Assembly (NCBI GenBank): GCA_019911805.1
Contig: JAIOJV010000077.1
Coordinates: forward strand, 1 to 64,000
Reading direction: 5' to 3'
Source: Gammaproteobacteria bacterium
Lineage (GTDB): Bacteria; Pseudomonadota; Gammaproteobacteria; Thiohalobacterales; Thiohalobacteraceae
DNA length: 64,000 nt
Below the pieces are notes generated by a model. The model worked only from the letters and a program-made list of their open reading frames with translations, was not told the DNA's origin and searched no databases. Below are positions 1-8,679 of this stretch, one piece after another. Positions within the stretch are counted from its first letter, which is position 1. Every line of letters begins with the position of its first letter. The translations under genes were made by a program, and so were the position numbers.

Positions 1-1
1 G

Positions 2-715
2 CTGGGGGTGGGTGTGGCCTACCAGGTCGTGCCCATGTTCCAGATGACGCCGGAGTATCCCGCGGCGCTGCGGCGCTGGCTGGTGCCGGGACTGTTCGCC
101 GCGTTGCTGCTGCTGTCGGTGGCGCCGGTGCTTCCCGGCCAGTACGCCGTCACGGTACTGCGTACGGTCGCCGAGGTCGGCCTGGCTGCAGGCTTCGTGC
201 TGTTCGCGGTCTGGACCCTGTACGTGCAGGCGCGCCGTCGCCGGCGCCTGCCGGACATCACGCTGTGGTTCTGGCGGCTGGCGATGCTGTGCCTGCTCGC
301 CGGCGCATTGCTGTGGGCGGCACGGCAGCTGTACGGTGGTGCATGGGGTGAGGTGCGCTATCCACTGCTGTTGGGCATGCTGCTGATCCCGGGTTTCGCT
401 GTCTCCATCGTCAGCGGGATGCTGTACAAGATCCTGCCGTTCCTGGTGTGGCTGCACCTGCAGACGCACGCCGGCAGCCGCGAGGCGCGGCGCCGTATCC
501 CGAATACGAAGGCGATCATCCCGGACCGCCGGGCGCGTCCGCAGTTCGTGCTGCACGCGTTGGCGCTGCTGCTGCTGACGGGCGCGGCGCTGTGGCCGTA
601 CCTGTTGCTCTGGCCGGCGGCCCTGACGTTCGCCGCCGCCTGCGGGCTGCTGTGGCTGAACCTGCTGTACGGCCTGCGCACCTACCGCGCGGTGCTGCGC
701 GGTTTCGACGCGTAG
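2..715 (+). CDS. Multi-pass membrane protein, 5' end cut by window
   Basis: The frame is open to the left edge, so the true start lies outside the window; an in-frame GTG at position 8 is probably internal. The visible 237 or so residues contain six or seven hydrophobic segments separated by short basic loops, and end just before the convergent iron permease gene. A sequence near the start reads AYQVVPMFQMTPEYP, and a second polar patch (about residues 160-178) is rich in Arg, as for a cytoplasmic loop. I do not recognise the family with certainty; it resembles the C-terminal half of heme-copper-oxidase-like or NnrS-like membrane proteins, but no set of heme ligands can be shown from this fragment. 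Confidence 0.7.
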   Translation: MGVGVAYQVVPMFQMTPEYPAALRRWLVPGLFAALLLLSVAPVLPGQYAVTVLRTVAEVGLAAGFVLFAVWTLYVQARRRRRLPDITLWFWRLAMLCLLAGALLWAARQLYGGAWGEVRYPLLLGMLLIPGFAVSIVSGMLYKILPFLVWLHLQTHAGSREARRRIPNTKAIIPDRRARPQFVLHALALLLLTGAALWPYLLLWPAALTFAAACGLLWLNLLYGLRTYRAVLRGFDA

Positions 716-739
716 GGGCCGGTCGGATTCAGGCGAATA

Positions 740-2647
740 TCAGGCCGGCGCGTGGTGGCGCCGCAGCGTGCCGCCCCAGAGGAGCAGCGCCGCCAGCAGC
801 ACCAGCCCGGCCTGCACGGCGAGCCCCTGCAGGTTCGGATAGATGCCGAGCAGATCGATGCGCGGGAAGTTCACCGGATCGATGGGCAGCAGGCCCGCCT
901 CCTGCAGCGCCGCGATGCCCTTGCCGGCGAACACCACGGCCAGCACGAGCATGAAGATGCTGGTGACGGAGAAGAACTGGCGCAGCGGCAGGCGCTGGCT
1001 GTAGCGCAGGATCAGCCAGCCGATCACTGCCAGCACCACCGCGCCGACGCCGAAGCCGGACAGCAGCATGCCCTGGGCGGGGCCTTCGGCCTGTGCCCAC
1101 AGCGCCTGGTAGAACAGGATGGTCTCGAACACCTCGCGGTAGACCGCAATGAACGACAGCCCGGCGAGGCCCCACAAGGTGCCGGTCGACAGCGTCTTCT
1201 TCACCGAATCGTCGATGAAACGCTTCCACTGCCGCGCACTGGTCTTGCTGTGCATCCAGAAGCCGACGTAGAACAGCACCGCCATGGCGACCAGGGCGGC
1301 GACGCCCTCGGTGATCTCGCGGTTCGCACCACTGAAGTCGATGAAGTAGGCCGCGGCCACCCAGGTCGCGCCGCCGAGCACCAGCGCGCCGACCCAGCCC
1401 ACATGCAGATAGGGCAGGGCATCGCGGCGCTCGGTCTTGATCAGGAAGGCCGCCAGCGCGGCCACCACCAGGATCGCCTCCAGACCTTCGCGCAGCAGAA
1501 TGACGAAGGCGCTGACGAAGGCCGCCCCGGTCGACAGCGTGGTACTGCGCAGGCGCTCGGCGGCAGTGCCGAGCAGCGCCTGCACTTCGGCGGCCTTGGC
1601 CTCGACCGGGGCCAGCTGGTTGTCATTGCGCAGCAGATTGCGATAGGCAACCATCTCCGTTTCGATCTGCAGACGCAGTTTGGGATCGATGGCATCGAGA
1701 CCGCGTTCGACCAGCTCGAAGCCATCGAGGTAGGCGGTCACCGCCAGCTTGTAGGCATCGGCGCGCTGACCGGCGCGGTAGGCCTCGAGGCTGGCCGCGA
1801 GCGTGTGACGCGCGAACTCCAGCGGTGAGGCGTTGGCAAACAGCACCTGCGGTTGGGTGCGCAGGAAGGCCATGAGATCGCGCCCCTCCGGTCCGAAGCG
1901 TGCGGCCGCCTCGGCCGGCGTGGTGACGGTGGCGCGCCGCAGCTCGGCGAGGTCACGGGCCTTGGTCTTGCCGGACCAGACCGCCTTGCCCGCGGCCGCC
2001 GCACTGTCGGTCACGGCCATGCCGCCGACCAGGAAGGCCAGATCCCAGCGTTCGTCCTCGCTGAGTTCGTCGAAGGCGCGCATGCCGGTGCCGCCGACGC
2101 CGGCGGTGATGGTGCTGTAGAGGCCGTAGAGGGTGCGCTGCCCCCAGCGCGCGCTGTCGTGGAAATCGGTGGCCGGTGGCTCCATGCCGCGCGCGTCGAA
2201 CCCGTCGCCGTGGCCGTCGGCGCCGTGGCAGGAGGCACAGTTGTTCGCGTACAACTGGCGCGCACGGACGAAATCGGGTGCCTTGCGCGGCACGACGACG
2301 ATGTCGAAGTGGTCGATCAGGGCGTGCCGCAGCTGCGCGGCCGTGGCGGCGACGGTCGCCGGCGCCGCGCGCTCGTGCACCAGGGTCTCGAGCTGCCGTG
2401 CCGTCGTGGCGAAGTCCGCTGCAGCGCCGCTGTCGGGCAGTTGTGCGCTCTGCTCGCGGATGGCCGCCGTGAAGTCGAGCATCTCGGCATATTCCGCCTC
2501 GTTGATGATCTCGCCGGCGGCGACGGCCTCCGGATAGTCGACGCCGACATAGTCGATCAGCTGCACCAGCTTGGGCAGGTCCGGCATGGCGGCGGCGGGG
2601 CCGACCAGGGCGAACAGGAACAGCAGGGGCAGTGACAGGCGCTTCAT
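740..2647 (-). CDS. FTR1-family iron permease fused to cytochrome c
   Basis: A 635-residue protein that probably imports iron across the inner membrane. Residues 1-20 are a signal peptide ending in GPAAA. A periplasmic part carries a heme-c site, CASCH at 137-141. The C-terminal half is a seven-helix FTR1 domain with the two expected acidic motifs, REGLE at 386-390 and REVFE at 504-508, the iron-binding pair of FTR1/EfeU permeases. The open frame extends upstream to 2905, but the ATG at 2647 is preferred because it gives the signal peptide. The cytochrome domain suggests that iron oxidation state is handled by the same polypeptide instead of a separate EfeO/EfeB pair. A Fur-like site lies about 45 bp upstream. 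The gene is convergent with the preceding membrane protein. Confidence 0.92.
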   Translation of the reverse strand: MKRLSLPLLFLFALVGPAAAMPDLPKLVQLIDYVGVDYPEAVAAGEIINEAEYAEMLDFTAAIREQSAQLPDSGAAADFATTARQLETLVHERAAPATVAATAAQLRHALIDHFDIVVVPRKAPDFVRARQLYANNCASCHGADGHGDGFDARGMEPPATDFHDSARWGQRTLYGLYSTITAGVGGTGMRAFDELSEDERWDLAFLVGGMAVTDSAAAAGKAVWSGKTKARDLAELRRATVTTPAEAAARFGPEGRDLMAFLRTQPQVLFANASPLEFARHTLAASLEAYRAGQRADAYKLAVTAYLDGFELVERGLDAIDPKLRLQIETEMVAYRNLLRNDNQLAPVEAKAAEVQALLGTAAERLRSTTLSTGAAFVSAFVILLREGLEAILVVAALAAFLIKTERRDALPYLHVGWVGALVLGGATWVAAAYFIDFSGANREITEGVAALVAMAVLFYVGFWMHSKTSARQWKRFIDDSVKKTLSTGTLWGLAGLSFIAVYREVFETILFYQALWAQAEGPAQGMLLSGFGVGAVVLAVIGWLILRYSQRLPLRQFFSVTSIFMLVLAVVFAGKGIAALQEAGLLPIDPVNFPRIDLLGIYPNLQGLAVQAGLVLLAALLLWGGTLRRHHAPA

Positions 2648-2690
2648 GGGCGAACCTCGCAGTGGGGCAGTCTCGACGGCTAACGTAAAA

Positions 2691-2711
2691 TACAATGATT
2701 CGCATTCATAG
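2691..2711 (-). promoter_or_regulatory. Candidate Fur box of the iron permease
   Basis: Read on the minus strand this is an AT-rich stretch with ATGCGAATCATTGTA at its core, close to the gammaproteobacterial Fur consensus of nested GATAAT-type half sites. It sits 44-64 bp upstream of the permease start, where a promoter would be expected. The assignment rests on pattern similarity and on the function of the downstream gene. Confidence 0.6.
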
Positions 2712-2769
2712 TAAAGTGTCGCGGGTGCGCCTGGAGCCGGGCGTTGGCTGCATTTATCGTTGTTGGCTA

Positions 2770-3006
2770 CGGAAGCACACGGAATGCAACGCCCGGTACC
2801 CCGAGATCTTCCGTGTATTTTCGTGTGCTTCCGTGGCAGATTCCCGGCTCGCCCCGCGCCAGCAAGGGATCGGGCGTGTAGGGTGCGTCGGCGCCAGCGA
2901 CGCACCGTGGCGTGAAACCCGGTGCGTCAGGCTGCGCCTCGACGCACCCTACGGATGGCTTCATTGGGTTTTCAACAATGGGTCTTTCCGTGTGGTTCCG
3001 TGGCCA
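2770..3006. repeat. Dispersed inverted-repeat cluster
   Basis: The 435-bp gap between the iron permease and the lipoprotein gene holds no convincing gene. It contains two repeat types. At 2770-2850 GGAAGCACACG pairs with CGTGTGCTTCC, and a relative of the right arm recurs at about 2986-3004. At 2878-2952 a perfect 13-bp inverted repeat (GTAGGGTGCGTCG with CGACGCACCCTAC) encloses a smaller nested GGTGCGTCG palindrome. Relatives of the first type occur at 11.26-11.40 kb, so these are interspersed chromosomal repeats. Confidence 0.75.
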
Positions 3007-3082
3007 CAAAGGTTTTTTGCGATGCCATGTCGGCGCAGACAGGGCCCGCCCCGTGGATGCCGGACGGGTCGGACGGGGGGAT

Positions 3083-3991
3083 TCAGAAATCCTGGGTGGC
3101 GGTCCGGCCGGCGACGACGGTCACCGGGGCGGCGCCGGTGAAACTCACGCTGGCGTCGCTGGCGGCCGGGTCGTCGAGGCCCGCGTCGCAGGTGAAGGCC
3201 GCGGTGTAGTCGCCGGCCGCGAGGAAGGCGACGGTGTAGGTGGTGTCGCCGGCCTCCCAGTCGACACTGGCAGTGGACACCGGATCCGGGTCGGTGCCGT
3301 CGACGTCGTCTGGGATCACGGTACCTTCGAACACATAGACCGCCGCCGGGTCGCCGCTTTCGCAGCCGGCGGCGGCCAGCGTGGCGGCGTCGACCGTACC
3401 GGCCAGCGCGCCGACCGTGCTGTTGTCGACCAGGCGCAGCGTCGGCCGCAGATGGTAGACGCCGCCGGAACGCGCGTGCACCGACTTGCGCAGATCGAAA
3501 TCGATGGTGAAGGTGGCGACGCCGCCTTCCGGGATGGTGATCGGGCGGTTCAGCTGCAGGCCGCGCTCGTCGCCGCTGGGAATGCGCAGTTCGTAGGAAA
3601 CGCCGTCGATCACGATGTAGCTGTCGTCCGCCGGGTCACCACCCTGGCTGGCGTTGACCTTCAGGCGGAGCCATTGGACTTGGCCAGCGGGCAGGACCTG
3701 ATTGTCGACGATGACCTCGGCGATGCCGCCGGTCAGGGCCAGCAGGTCGATCCGGCGCGGCGTGTCGTAGATGATGTCGACGACGCTGCCGCCGGCGGCC
3801 TTGATCTCCACGCCGCTGAACTCGACCCAGACGTGCTCAGCGTAGTCGACGGGCGCATCTGTGACGGACAGGTTCAGCGTGCCGGTGGCGCTGCCGGAAC
3901 TGCCGCCGCCCCCGCAGGCGGGCAGTAGGGCGGTCGCGAGGATACCGGCCAGCAGGTGGACGCGCGGTTTGAACGAACGGGAATGGGACAT
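3083..3991 (-). CDS. DUF4382-type lipoprotein
   Basis: A 302-residue exported protein. The N-terminus has a basic start, a hydrophobic stretch and a lipobox LLPAC at about residues 22-26, followed by a glycine/serine linker, as for lipoproteins. The stretch beginning at about residue 38 (GTLNLSVTDAPVDYAEHVWV, then FSGVEIKA) is the usual opening of DUF4382, a beta-sandwich domain of unknown function in bacterial surface lipoproteins. The C-terminal third resembles a carboxypeptidase-regulatory-like or Ig-like fold with alternating Thr/Val strands. It stands alone between a repeat region and nhaD. No function can be assigned. Confidence 0.85.
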   Translation of the reverse strand: MSHSRSFKPRVHLLAGILATALLPACGGGGSSGSATGTLNLSVTDAPVDYAEHVWVEFSGVEIKAAGGSVVDIIYDTPRRIDLLALTGGIAEVIVDNQVLPAGQVQWLRLKVNASQGGDPADDSYIVIDGVSYELRIPSGDERGLQLNRPITIPEGGVATFTIDFDLRKSVHARSGGVYHLRPTLRLVDNSTVGALAGTVDAATLAAAGCESGDPAAVYVFEGTVIPDDVDGTDPDPVSTASVDWEAGDTTYTVAFLAAGDYTAAFTCDAGLDDPAASDASVSFTGAAPVTVVAGRTATQDF

Positions 3992-4134
3992 GGCGGTGTT
4001 CTCCGGATCGAGGTTGTTGTTTGCGTCAGTCTGCCAGCGTCCCCATCGGGCGGGTTGCGTGGGCCGTCACAGTTTTCCGGTGCGTTCGTCGTTCCTGTCC
4101 GGGCGGCGGTGGCAGTCCGCCGGTCCACGCAGCG

Positions 4135-5550
4135 TCAGAAGTGGCCGGCATTGATCCAGATGTGGGTCGCGATGCTGGCCGCATAGCCGAGGGCGATGGC
4201 GGGCGTCCATCTCAGATGGCCGAAGAAGGTGTAGTGGCCCCGCGCCTGTCCCATCAGGGCCACGCCCGCCGCCGACCCGATGGAGAGCAGACTGCCGCCG
4301 ACGCCGGCGGTCAGTGTCACCAGCAGCCACTGACCGGTGGACATGTCCGGGTTCATGGTCAGTACCGCGAACATGATGGGGATGTTGTCGATGATGGCGG
4401 ACAGTACACCCACGCTGATGTTGGCGGCAGTGGCACCCCATTGGACGTACATCACCTCGGAGGCGAGGGCGAGGTAGCCGATGAAGCCCAGCCCGCCGAC
4501 GCACAGTACCACGCCATAGAAGAACAACAGCGTATCCCATTCGGCGCGCGCCACTGACTGGAATACGTCGAACGAGACCACATCGCCCATGCGCCCCGCC
4601 GTGTCCGGATCCTCCCGTCGGCCACGGCGATCCCGGTGCGAGGTCCTCTTCAGGTAATAGCCGAGCAACTGCAGATAGGACAGACCGGTCAGCATACCGA
4701 TGACCGGCGGCAGGAGCAGGAAGTTGTGAAAACTCACGGCAGTCGCGATGGTGAGCACAAACAGCAGGATGATGCGCCTGGCGCCGCGCTTCATGACGAC
4801 CTGCCGGTCGGAGGCGAGCGGCTGCCCCTGCGGCACGGCGAAGTGCATCAGGGCCGCGGGCACCAGGAAGTTGATCAGCGCCGGGACGAACAGGACGAAG
4901 AAGGTCCAGAAATCGACCCGGTCCTTCTGCCATACCATCAGTGTCGTGATGTCACCGAACGGGCTGAAGGCACCGCCGGCATTGGCGGCGACCACGATAT
5001 TGATGCAGGCGAGCGAGATGAAGCGACCGTTGTCGCCGCCTACCGCCATGACCACCGCACACATCAGCAGGGCCGTGGTGAGGTTGTCGGCCACCGGCGA
5101 GATGAAGAAGGCGAGCGTACCGGTCATCCAGAACAGGGCACGGAAGCCGAAGCCCCGGCGGATGAGCCAGGAGCGCAGCGTATCGAATATCCGTCGCTCC
5201 TCCATGGCGTTGATGTAGGTCATCGCCACCAGCAGGAACAGCAGCAGCTCGGCGTATTCCCGCAGGTCGTAGCGTACCGCCCGTTCCGCCGCGTGGGTGA
5301 GCCCGTCATTGGCATAGACCGCGGCGATCAGCGCCCAGATGATGCCGGCGGCCAGGATCACCGGCTTGGATTTGCGCAGGTGGGTGAACTCCTCGGCCAT
5401 CACCAGCAGGTAGGCGATCACGAAGATGACCAGGGCCGCGTAGCCGACCGGGTGGTGTGTCAGGTCCAACGGGGTATCGCCCCCGGCGGCCAGGGCGGGG
5501 ATGGGCAGCAGCAGGATCAGACAGGTAGTGAGGAACAGATTCCCTTTCAC
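4135..5550 (-). CDS. nhaD: Na+/H+ antiporter, NhaD type
   Basis: A 471-residue inner-membrane antiporter that would exchange Na+ (or Li+) for protons. A signal-like first segment (residues 1-21, ending PALAAG) is followed by about twelve membrane helices. Family landmarks include the VADNLTTALLM stretch after an FFISPVADN segment, the ANAGGAFSPFGD motif with the conserved acidic residue, and the IDNIPIMFAV stretch late in the protein; these belong to the ion transporter (ArsB/NhaD) superfamily. Length fits the family. It is divergent from a response regulator gene, with 143 bp between the starts. NhaD is typical of marine, haloalkaliphilic or sulfur-oxidising gammaproteobacteria, which is the main hint about the habitat. 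Confidence 0.92.
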   Translation of the reverse strand: MKGNLFLTTCLILLLPIPALAAGGDTPLDLTHHPVGYAALVIFVIAYLLVMAEEFTHLRKSKPVILAAGIIWALIAAVYANDGLTHAAERAVRYDLREYAELLLFLLVAMTYINAMEERRIFDTLRSWLIRRGFGFRALFWMTGTLAFFISPVADNLTTALLMCAVVMAVGGDNGRFISLACINIVVAANAGGAFSPFGDITTLMVWQKDRVDFWTFFVLFVPALINFLVPAALMHFAVPQGQPLASDRQVVMKRGARRIILLFVLTIATAVSFHNFLLLPPVIGMLTGLSYLQLLGYYLKRTSHRDRRGRREDPDTAGRMGDVVSFDVFQSVARAEWDTLLFFYGVVLCVGGLGFIGYLALASEVMYVQWGATAANISVGVLSAIIDNIPIMFAVLTMNPDMSTGQWLLVTLTAGVGGSLLSIGSAAGVALMGQARGHYTFFGHLRWTPAIALGYAASIATHIWINAGHF

Positions 5551-5693
5551 CGGTGTGGTTCTCGGTCGGCTTGTGCGGAGGTGGGGAGACTAAATACGGC
5601 AAGCGGGGCCGGCAGGCAAGTACGTGCGGCCGATGGCGTGACCGCATGGGTCGCGCCTGACATACTAATCGGGTGATGAACGGCGGTCCTGGT

Positions 5694-6368
5694 ATGAACA
5701 TCCTGATAGTCGAGGACAACCCCGACCTGGTGGCGAACCTGGCCGAGTTCCTGGAAGGGCGTGGCCATACCGTGGACATTGCCTACAACGGCTACACGGC
5801 GCTCGGCTTCGCGCTGGAAAACGACTACGACGCCATCGTCCTCGATCTGATGCTGCCCGGCATCGACGGTCTCGAGGTGTGCACCAGACTGTGGGCCACC
5901 GACCGGTCGCCGCCCGTCCTCATGCTCACCGCCCGGGACAGTCTGGAAGACAAGCTGGAGGGTTTTGCCAGCGGTGCCGACGACTATCTGGTCAAGCCCT
6001 TCGCGCTGCTGGAGCTGGAGGCCAGGCTCCAGGCCCTGGTGCGGCGCGGGCCCCGGGGGGCACGCGGCGGCCGCCTGCAGGTGGACGACCTGGTCCTCGA
6101 CACCGCCACCTGGCAGGCCACACGCGCCGGTCAGCCCCTCGATCTCCCGCCGATCCCGCTCAAGCTGCTCCAGCGTCTGCTGGAGCGTTCGCCGCAGGTG
6201 GTCGGCCGGGCCGAACTGGAGCGCTGCATCTGGGGTGATTCGCCGCCCGACAGCGACGCGCTGCGCAGCCATCTGCACCAGCTGCGGACGATCATCGACA
6301 AGCCCTTCGCCAGACCGCTGCTGCACACCGTGCGTGGCTTCGGCTACCGCCTCACCGCCGAGCCGTGA
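5694..6368 (+). CDS. OmpR/PhoB-family response regulator
   Basis: A 224-residue two-component regulator. The receiver domain starts MNILIVEDN and has the acidic pair E7/D8, the phospho-acceptor D51 in VLDLMLPGIDG, and the conserved lysine in LVKPFAL. A C-terminal winged helix follows (RVELERCIWGDSPPDSDALRSH-like region ending VRGFGYRL), which binds DNA. The ATG at 5694 is chosen over in-frame starts at 5673/5676 because the receiver strand begins there. The gene overlaps the histidine kinase start by one base, so the two are translationally coupled. Targets are unknown; the divergent nhaD is an obvious candidate but nothing in the sequence proves it. Confidence 0.93.
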   Translation: MNILIVEDNPDLVANLAEFLEGRGHTVDIAYNGYTALGFALENDYDAIVLDLMLPGIDGLEVCTRLWATDRSPPVLMLTARDSLEDKLEGFASGADDYLVKPFALLELEARLQALVRRGPRGARGGRLQVDDLVLDTATWQATRAGQPLDLPPIPLKLLQRLLERSPQVVGRAELERCIWGDSPPDSDALRSHLHQLRTIIDKPFARPLLHTVRGFGYRLTAEP

Positions 6369-7639
6369 TGTTCAACCTCGGCTTGCGGCTGCGCGTGATG
6401 GTCGGCTTCGCGCTGATCAGTGGCAGCGCCAGTCTCGTCCTCGGGGGCTGGGTCTACCTCACCTTCCAGGATCTGGAGCGGCGGCTGATCGACGAGGCGC
6501 TGACGGCGGAGGTCCAGGACTATCGTGCCCGCCTGGCGCGCAATCCCGCCTCGCTGCCGCCGATGACGGCCACCGTCCGCGGCTACCTGCTGCGCGACGA
6601 TCGCCCCGATGAACGCCCGCCGGAGTTGCGTGGCCTGCCGGAGGGACGCTCTCCGGTCCGCGTGGGCGGGGTCACGTACCGCGTCGCCGTGGTGCGCGCC
6701 GGCGACGCAACCCTGTACATGCTGCATGACAACTCCGCCGTGGAGCGGCGCGAACGGCGGCTGCTCGCCGCGATCCTGGTCGGTATCGCCGCGACCAGCC
6801 TGCTCGCCGCCGCCTGGGGCTGGTGGCTGGCGGGCCGGGTCATCGCCCCGGTCCGCGAACTGGCGCGCCGCGTGCGCGAACGCCCGCCGAGCGATCTGGA
6901 CACGCCCTTCGCAGAGGGGCTGCCACACGACGAGGTGGGCGAACTCGCCCATGCCTTCGAGCGCTACCTGGCGCGCATGCGCGCCTTCGTCGAGCGCGAG
7001 CGCGCCTTCGCCACCGATGCCAGCCATGAGCTGCGCACGCCGCTGACCGTCATCCAGGGCGCGGTCGAGGTGCTGCAGGGCCAGGGCGATCTCGACCGGC
7101 TGACCCGCGCCCGCATCGACCGCATCGCCCGCGCGGAACGCGACATGGCGGATCTCACCGCCACCTTGCTGATGCTGGCACGCGAACAGCGCAGCGATGC
7201 CGCGACGACCGCCGACTGTCCCGTGGAGGAAGTCCTGCGCGAGGTGGTCGGGCAGCACCGGCATCTCCTGGATCACAAGCAGGTGTTGGTCACAGTGGAT
7301 GTCCGCGAGCCGCTGGCGCTTACCGTGGAGCGGCCCCTGCTCGCCATTGCCATGGGGAATCTGGTGCGCAACGCCTTCACCTATACGGCGTCGGGCAGCG
7401 TGACCATCACCCTGGAGGGCGGTGTGCTCAGCGTCGCCGACACCGGCCCGGGCGTAGCGCCACAGGATCTGAACCACCTGTTCGAGCACAGTGACCGTTC
7501 CCGACGCGCCACCCGCGGGGCGGGCATCGGCCTGCCGCTGGTCAAGCGCATCGCTGACCGCCAGGGCTGGGTCGTCGCGGTGCAGAATCGTCCCGAGGGC
7601 GGTGCGCTCTTCCGGCTGGGCTTTGGCGCCCGTTCCTGA
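6368..7639 (+). CDS. Two-component sensor histidine kinase
   Basis: A 423-residue membrane kinase and partner of the preceding regulator. Two membrane helices (about residues 12-32 and 135-160) flank a periplasmic sensor region of about 100 residues. A HAMP linker follows, then the dimerisation/phosphoacceptor helix with DASHELRTP (H220). The ATP-binding domain shows the N box (GNLVRNAF), the G1 box (VADTGPGV) and the G2 region (GAGIGLPLVKRI). The start ATG overlaps the regulator stop codon. The sensor domain is short and arginine-rich and does not reveal the ligand. Confidence 0.93.
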   Translation: MFNLGLRLRVMVGFALISGSASLVLGGWVYLTFQDLERRLIDEALTAEVQDYRARLARNPASLPPMTATVRGYLLRDDRPDERPPELRGLPEGRSPVRVGGVTYRVAVVRAGDATLYMLHDNSAVERRERRLLAAILVGIAATSLLAAAWGWWLAGRVIAPVRELARRVRERPPSDLDTPFAEGLPHDEVGELAHAFERYLARMRAFVERERAFATDASHELRTPLTVIQGAVEVLQGQGDLDRLTRARIDRIARAERDMADLTATLLMLAREQRSDAATTADCPVEEVLREVVGQHRHLLDHKQVLVTVDVREPLALTVERPLLAIAMGNLVRNAFTYTASGSVTITLEGGVLSVADTGPGVAPQDLNHLFEHSDRSRRATRGAGIGLPLVKRIADRQGWVVAVQNRPEGGALFRLGFGARS

Positions 7640-7813
7640 ACCGCTGCTGCGGCATCCGCCCGCAGGCGGCGCCTTCACAAGGTCTTGATCCGCGCTTGAC
7701 CGGGACTTGAGCCCGACCTTGCTATCGTCCTTACCACTTCGCACATCGGTCCGCAGCTGATCAGGCACCCGCCGCACGCCGCGCGACCCGCAGCGCCGAG
7801 TTGGAGCGGTTGG

Positions 7814-8152
7814 ATGCCTGGATTTCTGCCCGTGGTTGCCGTGCTCACCGTGCTCGCCGGCACGGTCGTGCTGCGTATCCGCCGCCTGCGTCGGGCTTGG
7901 CGCGCGCAGCGTCTCAACCCGACGCACCGCTGGGGCGTGGACGGTGGCATTTCGCTGTCGGCCGCGTCGCCCGATGAGCCGCAGGCAAGCACAGATGCTG
8001 CCGACGGCGGTGCCTTCCCGTCGTGGGCGGCGCTGCGAGGACACGCCCCGGCGCAGGGGCGCGCGATCGGCGCCGGCCGCCGGCACGATTCGTCGCCGCC
8101 GCGATCCTCCGCACATCTGCCGGTTGCGCACGGTATCGGTTTGCCCCACTGA
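7814..8152 (+). CDS. Hypothetical small membrane-anchored protein
   Basis: A 112-residue frame in the otherwise empty 527 bp between the kinase and the stress protein. The first 20 residues form one hydrophobic helix followed by a strongly basic patch (RIRRLRRAWRAQR), as for an N-terminally anchored protein; the rest is low in structure. A purine-rich GGAGCGG lies about 7 nt upstream of the ATG. It ends just at the ribosome-binding site of the next gene, so the two could share a transcript. I do not recognise a family, and GC-rich chance coding is possible. Confidence 0.4.
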   Translation: MPGFLPVVAVLTVLAGTVVLRIRRLRRAWRAQRLNPTHRWGVDGGISLSAASPDEPQASTDAADGGAFPSWAALRGHAPAQGRAIGAGRRHDSSPPRSSAHLPVAHGIGLPH

Positions 8153-8166
8153 AGGAGGGCGTTGGC

Positions 8167-8634
8167 ATGCAACGGACGGTCATCGCGCCGGTCGATCTCG
8201 ACCGCAAGGCGGAGCACGTCGTGCACTGCGCATCCGGACTCGCGCGCCTGCACCGGGCGGGCCTGATCGTGACCCACGTGGTCGACCACTACAGCGCGGA
8301 GAGCGGGTATGCACCCTTCGCCTCGGCCGGCGAGGTCAGGGAGGGCATGACACGCACGGCCCGGGGCTGGCTGGTGGGCCTCCTGCATCATCTCGGGATC
8401 CACGGGGCCGAGATCGTCGTGACCGCAGGTGACCTGCGGGACGGCGTCGCGACGCTGGCCGGGCAGCGCCACGCCTGCTATATCGTGACCGGACAGTCCC
8501 GCTGGGGCGTTCTGGGTAAGCTCGCCGGACTGCACCAGGAACCGCGCATCGCCAGACTCGGCTGTGACGTCATCGCCGCAGGCGCGGCCGGGTGGGCGAT
8601 CGACTGGGGACGCGCGCTGTCCCTGCCGGGTTGA
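8167..8634 (+). CDS. Universal stress protein-like protein
   Basis: A 155-residue protein with an alpha/beta pattern beginning TVIAPVDLD and ending with a LGCDVIAAG strand, as in UspA-type domains. The nucleotide-binding loop (G-x2-G-x9-G-S/T) is not well conserved; the usual VGS strand is replaced by IVTGQSRWGVLGKL. The ATG at 8167 is favoured over upstream in-frame starts because AAGGAGGG lies 8 nt ahead of it. It converges with the M23 peptidase gene with a 45-bp gap. A role in stress tolerance is a family inference; ATP binding is doubtful. Confidence 0.65.
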   Translation: MQRTVIAPVDLDRKAEHVVHCASGLARLHRAGLIVTHVVDHYSAESGYAPFASAGEVREGMTRTARGWLVGLLHHLGIHGAEIVVTAGDLRDGVATLAGQRHACYIVTGQSRWGVLGKLAGLHQEPRIARLGCDVIAAGAAGWAIDWGRALSLPG

Positions 8635-8679
8635 TGAGGGTGATGGGTCAGGGCGACGCGCTGGGGGCGGCGCGCACCT

